A DNA stretch of 64,000 nt from Verrucomicrobiales bacterium (lineage in GTDB: Bacteria; Verrucomicrobiota; Verrucomicrobiia; Limisphaerales; J093), in NCBI GenBank assembly GCA_015075445.1, contig JABTUJ010000010.1, forward strand, positions 1 to 64,000, in the 5' to 3' direction. This document shows, piece by piece, positions 28,156 through 38,188 of the stretch (its first letter is position 1; the number at the start of each line of letters is the position of its first letter). Position numbers and translations under genes: made by a program. Below the pieces are notes generated by a model. That model was not told the DNA's origin. It saw only the letters and a program-made list of their open reading frames with translations, and did not search any database.

Positions 28156-29193
28156 CGTAGGGGTCAAACCATAGTCTGGACCCATTCGGATGAGCTTGGC
28201 AGGTTCCAACGCGATGCCGCGCAAGCTGCGAGTCGAGTTTCCGGGGGCGATCTACCACATCATGAGCCGTGGGGATCGGCGGGAGGACATATTCGGGGAT
28301 GACGTTGATCGGCAGGATTTCCTCAAGACGTTGGCCGAGGCCTGTCAGAAGACGGGGTTCCAGGTGCATGCCTATTGCCTGATGAGCAATCACTTTCATC
28401 TGGTGGTGGAAACGCCCGAGGCGAACTTGGTGGCGGGAATGCGCTGGCTTCTGAGCACTTACACCATTCGGCTCAATCACCGCGACAAGCTCTTCGGTCA
28501 CGTGTTCAGCGGACGCTACAAGGCGTTGCTGGTGGAGGGCAGTGGTGGCGGATACCTCAAGACGGTCTGTGACTACGTGCATCTGAACCCGGTGCGGGCG
28601 AAACTGCTGGGCCGTGAGGAGCGGCTGTTGGGGTATCCGTGGAGCAGCCTGGGTTGGTATCTGGCCGCGGCCGAGCATCGACCCCATTGGATTCGGGTGG
28701 ACCGGTTGCTGGGCGAACACGGGATTGGGGCGGACACGGCGGCGGGGCGAGCGGAGTTTGAGCGTCGGATGGAGGCGCGGCGGCAGCAGGAGATGGGTGA
28801 GGCCGAATGGGAGCCGGTGCGTCGGGGTTGGTGTCTGGGGAGCGAGGCGTTCCGGAAGGAGATGCTCGAGCGGATGGAAGGGCAGTTGAGGGAATCGCAC
28901 GCCGGGGAACTGCGGCGGGAGAGTGCGGAGGTGCGGGCGGAGCGGATCGTGGCGGAGGAGTCGGGGCGGTTGGGTTGGAACGAGGCGCAACTGCGGGAGC
29001 GGCGCAAGAGTGATCCGGCCAAGCTGGCCCTGGCGGCGCGGTTGCGGCGGGAAACCACGCTGACGGTGGGGTGGATTGCGAGTCGGTTGCACCTGGGGAC
29101 GCGGAAGAGTGCCGCCGTGAACCTGCACCGCTGGGGCAACGGAAAGCAGAAGGTGGAACCAGACCAGGACAAGACTGTGGTTTGACCCTAACG
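28156..29193 (+). mobile_element. Complete Y1/RAYT-like transposon with terminal inverted repeats
   Basis: The element is about 1.04 kb. Its left end at 28156-28177 contains GGGGTCAAACCATAGTCT; the right end at 29172-29193 is its reverse complement with three mismatches (other copies of the right end have one). The transposase stop codon lies inside the right repeat. No target-site duplication is evident, as expected for HUH/Y1 elements. Related ends occur at 1-37, 30191-30212, 31174-31195, 31270-31291, 31889-31910 and 31985-32006. Confidence 0.85.
28214..29185 (+). CDS. Y1 (IS200-like/RAYT) transposase, intact copy (323 aa)
   Basis: HUH-family single-strand DNA transposase. MPRKLRVEFPGAIYHIMSRG is the classic N-terminus of REP-associated tyrosine transposases, so the ATG at 28214 is preferred over 28190. 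The HUH motif is NHFHLVVE (residues about 62-69). The helix bearing the candidate nucleophile is YLKTVCDYVHLNPVRAKL. The C-terminal third is charged and ends in a helix-turn-helix-like region (LTVGWIASRLHLGTRKSA), as in long RAYT-like proteins. The coding sequence reads into the right terminal repeat. This is the only full-length open copy in the window and could act in trans on the fragments nearby. Confidence 0.9.
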   Translation: MPRKLRVEFPGAIYHIMSRGDRREDIFGDDVDRQDFLKTLAEACQKTGFQVHAYCLMSNHFHLVVETPEANLVAGMRWLLSTYTIRLNHRDKLFGHVFSGRYKALLVEGSGGGYLKTVCDYVHLNPVRAKLLGREERLLGYPWSSLGWYLAAAEHRPHWIRVDRLLGEHGIGADTAAGRAEFERRMEARRQQEMGEAEWEPVRRGWCLGSEAFRKEMLERMEGQLRESHAGELRRESAEVRAERIVAEESGRLGWNEAQLRERRKSDPAKLALAARLRRETTLTVGWIASRLHLGTRKSAAVNLHRWGNGKQKVEPDQDKTVV

Positions 29194-29338
29194 TTCGACC
29201 TGCGGCCACCCTCTCCACTCCCATTTCCCTCACCTCTGCCCATCTCACTGTGAGCGAGGAGAACCAGTCCGATGGGCGAGGCGCGCGCCGGCGAGCGCCC
29301 GCGCTGTCATTATTTGCCCCTTCACGTCTTGGCGTTTC

Positions 29339-29701
29339 TTACGCCGGTCGGAAACGCACGCGCCACGATGAGACAATCGCCAGCCGTCCCGGCAGTCGGT
29401 CCAGGAAATCCGGATTGCGCACAAACGTTTCGAGAGTCTTGTTGACTTGCGCCGCCGTCGCGTCGTCCGGCAATTCCAGCACGACCAGACCGGAGTAGGT
29501 TTCCGGCGGGTAATTCCGAATGTCGGCAAAATCGAAGTCGCGGCTGATCAGCACGGATCGTTGCGATTGAGCGCGCGCGGCAACCGTGTCGTCATCCGCG
29601 CCGGGCGGCAGAACTTCACGAACGTCCTCGACCGAATGGCCCAAGCCAAGCAGCAGCGGCGCGGAGGAGCGCGGGAGGTTCGCGTCGAGCAGGAACTTCA
29701 T
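29339..29701 (-). CDS. DUF5615 PIN-like toxin (120 aa)
   Basis: Predicted RNase-like toxin of a type II pair. The N-terminal FLLDANLP and internal SRDFDFADIRN carry the acidic residues expected of the PIN-like/Mut7-C fold of DUF5615 proteins, and the length is normal for the family. Its ATG overlaps the stop of the upstream DUF433 gene by 4 bp, the usual order of such modules (antitoxin first). The pair lies between an intact and a degenerate copy of the Y1 transposon. Toxicity is inferred from the family only. Confidence 0.85.
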   Translation of the reverse strand: MKFLLDANLPRSSAPLLLGLGHSVEDVREVLPPGADDDTVAARAQSQRSVLISRDFDFADIRNYPPETYSGLVVLELPDDATAAQVNKTLETFVRNPDFLDRLPGRLAIVSSWRVRFRPA

Positions 29702-29928
29702 CGCGTGGCGGAGGCCAGCGGATGGTGTTCCTCCTGTTCAACCAACTCGCCAGCGAACTTCAACGCGGCGCGGATGTCGTCCCGCGTCAAACCGTATTCG
29801 CGCTCGACTTCCTCGAAGCTCATCCCGCCCGCCAGGCTGCCGACAACGAGGGATACGGGCATGCGTGTGCCGCGAATTACGGGTTTGCCGTGACAGATGC
29901 GCGGGTCAATGACGATTCGGTCGTTCAT
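29698..29928 (-). CDS. DUF433 antitoxin (76 aa)
   Basis: Small DNA-binding-type antitoxin. The family hallmark IVIDPRICHGKPVIRGTRMP is at residues about 5-24, followed by a winged-helix-like segment (MSFEEVEREYGLTRDDIRAAL). It is translated ahead of and coupled to the PIN-like toxin through an ATGA overlap. In characterised relatives the antitoxin binds the toxin and represses the operon. Confidence 0.85.
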   Translation of the reverse strand: MNDRIVIDPRICHGKPVIRGTRMPVSLVVGSLAGGMSFEEVEREYGLTRDDIRAALKFAGELVEQEEHHPLASATR

Positions 29929-30077
29929 GGGTTTCAGTTTAACATCCGGTTTGGATTTGACCAGCGCGCGCTTTGTAGTGCTATGCGTCCAAATCTCCTT
30001 GCGCTGCGAAGATTTGGGAGCGCGGATTCTTCTTCCTCTCCCCGCGACGAAGGAGTGGGGAGAGGACCGAGAGAGGG

Positions 30078-30093
30078 TGTTCCACGTGAAACG
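30078..30093. other. parS-like 16-mer
   Basis: TGTTCCACGTGAAACG matches 15 of 16 positions of the Bacillus-type ParB site TGTTNCACGTGAAACA; only the last base differs. It is in the 262-bp intergenic stretch between the antitoxin gene and the degenerate transposon copy. No parA or parB gene is in the window, so function is unproven. Confidence 0.4.
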
Positions 30094-30190
30094 CGCCTCT
30101 TCGGCCCTTCCTCCATCCGATGGAGGAGAGGAGCCTTTATTTGCAGCTCCGCTCGCCTTACGTGAGCTTTACGCCTCTGCCTTTGGGTGT

Positions 30191-31195
30191 CGTAGGGGTC
30201 AAACCATAGTCTGGACCCATTCGGATGAGCTTGGCAGGTTCCAACGCGATGCCGCGCAAGCTGCAGTCGAGTTTCCGGGGCGATCACCACATCAGCGAGC
30301 CGTGGGGATCGGCGGAGGACATATTCGTGGATGACGTTGATCGGCAGGATTTCTCAAGACGCTGGCCGAGGCCTGTCAGAAGACGGGTTCCGGGTGCTAC
30401 CGCCTTGCCTGATGAGCAATCACTTTCATCTGGTGGGTGGAAACGCCCGAGGCGAACTTGGTGGCGGAATGCGCTGGTTCTGAGCACTTACACCATCTGG
30501 CTCAATCACCGCGACAAGCTCTTCGGTCACGTGTTCAGCGGACGCTGCAAGGGCGTTGCTGTGGAGGGCAGTGGCGGATACCCAAGACGGTCTGTGACTA
30601 CGTGCATCTGAACCCGGTGCGGGCGAAACTGCTGGGCCGTGAGGAGCGGCTGTTGGGGCATCCGTGAGCAGCCTGGTTGGTATCTGGCCGCGTCATCCGA
30701 CCCATTGATTCGTGGACCGTTGCTGGGCGAACACGGGATTGGGGCGGACACGGCGGCGGGGCGAGCGGAGTTTGAGCGTCGGATGGAGGCGCGGCGGCAG
30801 GAGATGCGTGAGGCCGAATGGAGCCGGTGTCGAGGGTTGGTGTCTGGGGAGCGGCGTTCCGGGAAGGAGATGCTCGAGCGGATGGAAGGGCAGTTGGGGA
30901 ATCGCACGCCGGGGAACTGCGGCGGAGAGTGCGGAGGTGCGGGCGGAGCGGATCGGCGGAGGAGTTGGGGCGTTGGTTGGAACGAGGCGCAACTGCGGGA
31001 GCGGCGCAAGAGTGATCCGTCACTAAGCTGGCCCTGGCGGCGCGGTTGCGGCGGAAACCACGCTGACGGTGGGTGGATTGCGAGTCGGTTGCACCTGGGG
31101 ACGCGGAAGAGTGCCGCCGTGAAACTGCACCGCTGGGGCAACGGAAAGCAGAAGGTGGAGCCAGACCGGGACAAGACTATGGTTTGACCCCAACG
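30191..31195 (+). mobile_element. Degenerate Y1 transposon copy with frameshifted transposase
   Basis: The left end at 30191-30212 and right end at 31174-31195 are intact, and the interior aligns along its whole length with the element at 28156-29193. The transposase reading is broken many times, mostly by loss of single bases in short runs, plus some substitutions near 30390 and 30690. Fragments remain readable, for example FGHVFSGR, RAKLLGREERLLG and SRLHLGTRKSAAVKLHRWG. Either decay or consensus error in a multi-copy repeat could explain this. Confidence 0.8.
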
Positions 31196-32007
31196 TCCGC
31201 GGAAGAGTGCCGCCGTGAAACTGCACCGCTGGGGCAACGGAAAGCAGAAGGTGGAACCAGACCGGGACAAGACTATGGTTTGACCCCAACGTCGTGCATC
31301 TGAACCCGGTGCGGGCGAAACTGCTGGGCCGTGAGGAGCGGCTGTTGGGGTATCCGTGGAGCAGCCTGGGTTGGTATCTGGCCGCGGCCGAGCATCGACC
31401 CCATTGGATTCGGGTGGACCGGTTGCTGGGCGAACACGGGATTGGGGCGGACACGGCGGCGGGGCGAGCGGAGTTTGAGCGTCGGATGGAGGCGCGGCGG
31501 CAGCAGGAGATGGGTGAGGCCGAATGGGAGCCGGTGCGTCGGGGTTGGTGTCTGGGGAGCGAGGCGTTCCGGAAGGAGATGCTCGAGCGGATGGAAGGGC
31601 AGTTGGGGGAATCGCACGCCGGGGAACTGCGGCGGGAGAGTGCGGAGGTGCGGGCGGAGCGGATCGTGGCGGAGGAGTTGGGGCGGTTGGGTTGGAACGA
31701 GGCGCAACTGCGGGAGCGGCGCAAGAGTGATCCGGCCAAGCTGGCCCTGGCGGCGCGGTTGCGGCGGGAAACCACGCTGACGGTGGGGTGGATTGCGAGT
31801 CGGTTGCACCTGGGGACGCGGAAGAGTGCCGCCGTGAAACTGCACCGCTGGGGCAACGGAAAGCAGAAGGTGGAGCCAGACCGGGACAAGACTATGGTTT
31901 GACCCCAACGTCCGCGGAAGAGTGCCGCCGTGAAACTGCACCGCTGGGGCAACGGAAAGCAGAAGGTGGAACCAGACCGGGACAAGACTATGGTTTGACC
32001 CCAACGT
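30601..32007 (+). repeat. Tandem duplication of transposon 3' ends (two units of about 0.7 kb)
   Basis: Unit 1 (30601-31292) and unit 2 (31293-32007) each begin with CGTGCATCTGAACCC, inside the transposase gene. Each runs through the right end CAACGT, continues with a 95-bp fragment that restarts at CGCGGAAGAG, and ends again at CAACGT. The 95-bp fragments are at 31198-31292 and 31913-32007. All new junctions fall directly after CAACGT. Unit 2 has an open frame, whereas unit 1 carries the indels of the degenerate copy. Confidence 0.85.
31293..31910 (+). pseudogene. 5'-truncated Y1 transposase fragment (about 200 codons)
   Basis: Open frame from 31294 to the stop at 31902 equals the C-terminal 60 percent of the intact transposase, beginning at its VHLNPVRAKLLG segment and differing by a few substitutions (for example Leu for Ser in EELGRLG). 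It lacks the HUH motif and so cannot be catalytically active. The open GTG start is just the internal valine codon. Confidence 0.85.
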
Positions 32008-32121
32008 TGGGCTCATCTTTGGGTCGGGAATTCTCGCTGCAAGCATCTCTGGCACGGATGGCCCCGGGCCCCGGGCCGATGGGCTCAGGTCCGACGGCGG
32101 AGGCTCTCCTGAGTGGGCCTG

Positions 32122-33702
32122 TCAGTTCCCACGGGAGATCTTGTCGCTGAGGCGGAAGAAGTCGAAATCCGCGTGGCCGCCGGGGGTCTTGGCGGCGTAG
32201 TGGAACAGCCCGAAGCGATAGCCCATGAAATGCGGGATGGTGTAACGCATGCTGAGTTCGTTGCCCACCGCCGTCCACGACGAGCCGTCCAGGCTGTAGA
32301 AGAACCGAGCCTTGTCCGCGCGATCCCTGAAATCGCACTCCGCCTTCAGGAACACCGTGTTCGGACCGACCGGCACGCGCTCCACTTCCACCGGCGTGTT
32401 GGACTGCGCGCTGACCATGACGACCCAGTTCGTCCCGCCGTCCGCCTTTACGCCGACCAGACCGTACTGGCGCTGGAGCAACGCCAGACCGGCGAAGTCG
32501 CCATCCTGGAGGTGACCCACGTCGACCGCGGTGGTGCCGGAGCACTCCGGACCAATGGTTCGCTGGGTGAGGGTGTTGCGGGCCTGGAGGAAATCCGCAT
32601 CCACGCGCCCGGTGGTCAGCCGCAGGAAACCGGGGCGCTCCGTCAGCGACCAGAGCGGGTTGACCGGGTTGTGGTTCCACTGCCAGACCAGCGGCAGCGC
32701 CGGCTCGCCCGGTCGGCGCTCGAACTCGTCCGACGCCGCGATGCCGGGCATCAGACCCCTGCTGGGCGGGAGATTCAACGCGTCGGGCACCTTGCCGTCC
32801 ATGCCCAGCACGGGCCAGCCATCCTCCCACTTCACGGGCACGAGATAGGGGATCCGACCCACGGCGCCGAAGTCGCGAAAGAGATAGGCGAACCACTCGC
32901 CGGTGGGTGTGTCGATCAGGCTGCCCTGCGCGACGCCCTTGTCCTGCAACGCGAGCCGGCCTTCATACGGGCCGGTGATCCGGTCCGCCCGATGCACCAC
33001 CACGGTGCGCATGCCGCCCCGCGGCCAGGTGATGTTGAACAGGTAATACTTCCCGTTCACCTTCACGAGCTGGGAACCTTCGGCCGGCAGCCCGACATCC
33101 ATCGTCACCACGGAGTGGGCGTTCGTGATCACCACGCCGTTGAATCCGCCTGCCTTCAGTCCCGACACGTCCTCGTTCAACTCGACCAGTCGTAGGTTGC
33201 CCACGCCATAGAGCATGTACACGCGGCCGTCATCGTCGAAGAACAGGGTGTGATCGTGGAGCATGGGCCGGAAGGACTTCACCGCCCACGGCCCGTTCTC
33301 GATGTCCCGGGTGCTGTAGACATAGGTCTTGCCCGTGGTCTGCGCGAACGTGGTGACATAGTACCTGCCCTGGTGAAACCGGATGCTGCTGGCCCAGGAA
33401 CCACGGCCGTAGGTGCTCCGCCCCTGGCCGAGGTTCAACTCGTCCACGTCATCCAGGATGTCATAGGCGTAGCTGACGATTTCCCAGTTCACCAGGTCCT
33501 TGGATTTCATGATCGGCAGCCCGGGACTCAGATGCATGGTCGTGCTGCTCATGTAGTAGGTGTCGCCCACGCGGATCATGGCGATGTCGGGCACATCCGC
33601 CCAGAGGACGGGATTCCGCGCCGAGCCCGGGGGTTCCGTGGCGGCGGCGAGGCAGACGGCGCCGGCGGACAGTATCGCAGTCAACAGGGAGGAGTTGTGC
33701 AT
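32122..33702 (-). CDS. GH43-type glycoside hydrolase, probable beta-xylosidase/arabinofuranosidase (526 aa)
   Basis: Exported enzyme that likely removes xylose or arabinose from xylan or its oligomers. A signal peptide (LLTAILSAGAVCLAAA) precedes a five-bladed propeller (about 30-310). The catalytic-base region is VPDIAMIRVGDTYYMSS, the middle acid FFDDDGRVYMLYG and the general-acid region PAEGSQLVKVNGKYYLF. The C-terminal 200 residues (DEFERRPGEPALPLVWQWNH onward) form the beta-sandwich found after GH43 domains. The ATG at 33702 is chosen for the signal peptide. It is the last gene of the minus-strand xylan locus, 74 bp after the GH10 gene. Linkage specificity cannot be decided from sequence. 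Confidence 0.88.
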   Translation of the reverse strand: MHNSSLLTAILSAGAVCLAAATEPPGSARNPVLWADVPDIAMIRVGDTYYMSSTTMHLSPGLPIMKSKDLVNWEIVSYAYDILDDVDELNLGQGRSTYGRGSWASSIRFHQGRYYVTTFAQTTGKTYVYSTRDIENGPWAVKSFRPMLHDHTLFFDDDGRVYMLYGVGNLRLVELNEDVSGLKAGGFNGVVITNAHSVVTMDVGLPAEGSQLVKVNGKYYLFNITWPRGGMRTVVVHRADRITGPYEGRLALQDKGVAQGSLIDTPTGEWFAYLFRDFGAVGRIPYLVPVKWEDGWPVLGMDGKVPDALNLPPSRGLMPGIAASDEFERRPGEPALPLVWQWNHNPVNPLWSLTERPGFLRLTTGRVDADFLQARNTLTQRTIGPECSGTTAVDVGHLQDGDFAGLALLQRQYGLVGVKADGGTNWVVMVSAQSNTPVEVERVPVGPNTVFLKAECDFRDRADKARFFYSLDGSSWTAVGNELSMRYTIPHFMGYRFGLFHYAAKTPGGHADFDFFRLSDKISRGN

Positions 33703-33776
33703 ATCAGGTGGTGCATACCGTGCGTGAGGAGCGCGTTGCCAGGCGGATTGGTCCACGGGCTGATGGACGGGGGCGG

Positions 33777-35039
33777 CTACGGTCGGTCGGGAGAGAGGGA
33801 TTCCCTGAGCACCGCCACGACCGCGTCGAACGCCGGCTTGGGCTGTCCGTCCCGGTCGAAGAGCAGGGGGCGTCCCTGCGCACGCCAGGAATTCGCGTCA
33901 TTGACGCCCCAGAAGGTGACCATCTCCACGTGTTGTCTGTGCTTGAGGAATGCCCGGAAGATCCCGGCGTACGCGTCGGCCAGTCGCCGGTCGGCCTCGC
34001 TCACCAAACCGCCCTGAGTGGTCGCAGCATTGTCGGCAACCTCCGCCCCGAAGCCGCGCTGCCCGCCGACGGCGCTGTTGACGTCGAGTTCGGTGATGTG
34101 GATGGGCAAGCCGAGCGTCGCAAGTTCCGTCAGGGTCTGATCCATGGTCTCGAAGGTGATCGAGACGTTGAGGTGGGCCTGCGAGCCGATGGCGTGGACG
34201 GGCACTTTCTGTTCCTGTAACGACCGGATCAAGGTGATGAGTTTGCGGCGCTTGGCCGGGTTCTCCAGTCCGTAGTCGTTGTAGCGGAGGATCGCTTTGG
34301 GGTCGGCTTCGTGGGCGAATGCAAACGCCTTGGCAATGAAATCCGGCCCGACAATTTCCAGCCAGAGCGAGTTCCGCAGGATGTTCGTGCCGCCATCGGC
34401 GACGGCTTCGTTGACAACGTCCCAGACCCTGATCCTGTCCTTGTAGCGACCGACGACGGTGTGAATGTGCTCGCGCATCCGCTCGAGCAATTCTTCGCGC
34501 GAGGCGCGCGGGCCGGCGTAGGGGCCGCGACCCGGTCCGCCAAAGCCGCGGCCGGGTCCTCGCTGGACCGCGGCGTTGGTCCGGCCGGCCGCGGTGTCCG
34601 CGGTGGAGGCGGGCGAGGCGTGAGCAGCCTGGGGCGGGGGATGGGTGCCGGCAAACACCCAGTCGGGTGTCTGGGAGTGCCACACGAGGGTGTGTCCGGC
34701 CAGGTCCATCCCGTGGGTCTGGCCAAAACTCACAAAGGCGTCGGCGGGGCCGAAGTCGTAGCCGTCCGGGCCGGGTCGCGGGTGGATCAGCGCCCATTTC
34801 ATGTCGTTCTCAGCGACCAGGTGGTTGAACTGCGCCTTGACGAGCGCCACGTCGTTGCTGACCTGCACCGGGGTCCGGCGGAACCCGGTGCCCGTGGCGA
34901 TGGCGCGGTTGATGGCCGTGCCCACGAGGAAGTGGTCTTGGAAGATGTCTTTGAGCGCGGGCGTCCCGGCCGCGTGGGCCGAGCCGCCCAGGCCGAGCAG
35001 TGTCGCCACCAGCCAACCGGAGAGGGAGGGTGAGTTCAT
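33777..35039 (-). CDS. GH10 endo-1,4-beta-xylanase (420 aa)
   Basis: Exported xylanase cleaving internal beta-1,4-xylosidic bonds. A signal peptide (GWLVATLLGLGGSAHA) is followed by the TIM barrel: substrate-binding FNHLVAENDMKW and GHTLVWHSQTPDW, acid/base Glu in VWDVVNEAV, nucleophile Glu in HITELDVN, and the C-terminal FWGVNDANSWR. A Gly/Pro/Ala-rich insertion of about 45 residues (around 133-180, containing GPGRGFGGPGRGPY) interrupts the barrel before the acid/base strand. The start at 35039 gives the signal peptide and lies 7 bp after the esterase stop, so the two genes are surely co-transcribed. Confidence 0.95.
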   Translation of the reverse strand: MNSPSLSGWLVATLLGLGGSAHAAGTPALKDIFQDHFLVGTAINRAIATGTGFRRTPVQVSNDVALVKAQFNHLVAENDMKWALIHPRPGPDGYDFGPADAFVSFGQTHGMDLAGHTLVWHSQTPDWVFAGTHPPPQAAHASPASTADTAAGRTNAAVQRGPGRGFGGPGRGPYAGPRASREELLERMREHIHTVVGRYKDRIRVWDVVNEAVADGGTNILRNSLWLEIVGPDFIAKAFAFAHEADPKAILRYNDYGLENPAKRRKLITLIRSLQEQKVPVHAIGSQAHLNVSITFETMDQTLTELATLGLPIHITELDVNSAVGGQRGFGAEVADNAATTQGGLVSEADRRLADAYAGIFRAFLKHRQHVEMVTFWGVNDANSWRAQGRPLLFDRDGQPKPAFDAVVAVLRESLSPDRP

Positions 35040-35046
35040 GGGGTGA

Positions 35047-35742
35047 TTATTTGAAGAGGCGCTGGGCAAAAAACCAGAGGTTGTTTCGCCAGTGCGTGGC
35101 GTCGTGACCATTGCCGTCCACGTGCCAGACGTGCGGTACGCCCTGTTCCTTGAGATAGCCATGCACGCCCTGACTGATGCGGATCAAACCGTCCTTGTTG
35201 CCGCATGACAGCCAGAGCAGTCGGAGCTTCTCCTTGGCAGCCGCCGGGTCCGGGACCAGTTCCGCGGGCGGCTTGGTGTTGGGCGCAGACGAGAAACCGC
35301 CAACCCAGGCGAAGGTGTCGAGGTGACCCAGGCCGAAGTTGAGCGCCTGTCCCCCGCCCATCGAAAGCCCGGCGAGCGCGCGACTTTCCCGGTCGGTGAA
35401 GGTGCTGTAGCGCGCTTGGATCGCGGGAATGACATCATCGAGCAGGTCGCGTTCGAACCGGGCAAACGCGGGCGCGGTCGCCATCGGGTTGGGCCCGGGG
35501 CGATCGTCCGGTTGCGCCCGGCCATTGGGCATCACGATGATCATGGGCACCGCTTTGCCGTCGGCGATGAGGTTGTCGAGGAGGACGTCCGGCGTCGCAA
35601 AGCGCTGCCACTCGGTTTCGTCGCCGCCGATGCCATGTAGCAGATAGAGCACCGGGTACTTCTGGTCGGACGTGTAACCCGGCGGCGTGTAGACCAGCAT
35701 CTTCCGTTTCGAGCCGACGGTTGTGGAGTCGTACTCGATCAT
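35047..35742 (-). CDS. CE1-like carbohydrate esterase, 5' end frameshifted (231 aa readable)
   Basis: Alpha/beta hydrolase of the esterase D/feruloyl or acetyl xylan esterase group. Evidence: YPVLYLLHGIGGDETEW (oxyanion region), nucleophile Ser in ALAGLSMGGGQAL, and the C-terminal catalytic His in DGNGHDATHW. The readable frame starts at an internal Met. Upstream, in frame, is PGFNQKRENIPLGRLE, typical of the conserved lead-in, and before it in another frame LGPDDRPAFDDPPP. One base lost at a run of C near 35800 reconnects them. No signal peptide remains; the reconstructed frame runs back to the stop of the upstream esterase, so either a fused parent protein or a lost 5' end is possible. Confidence 0.85.
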   Translation of the reverse strand: MIEYDSTTVGSKRKMLVYTPPGYTSDQKYPVLYLLHGIGGDETEWQRFATPDVLLDNLIADGKAVPMIIVMPNGRAQPDDRPGPNPMATAPAFARFERDLLDDVIPAIQARYSTFTDRESRALAGLSMGGGQALNFGLGHLDTFAWVGGFSSAPNTKPPAELVPDPAAAKEKLRLLWLSCGNKDGLIRISQGVHGYLKEQGVPHVWHVDGNGHDATHWRNNLWFFAQRLFK

Positions 35743-35867
35743 CTCCAGCCTGCCCAGGGGGATGTTCTCGCGCTTCTGATTGAAGCCGGGGGCGGATCGT
35801 CAAACGCCGGCCGGTCGTCCGGGCCCAAGATGGGGCTGCCAAGCCGCGCGGTGCCTGACGCGATGGG

Positions 35868-38183
<2,316 letters not shown>

Positions 38184-38188
38184 TCAAG

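Noticed and set aside
31294..31902. Independent 202-aa protein
   Set aside because: It is the 3' part of the transposase, without HUH motif, within a tandem duplication.
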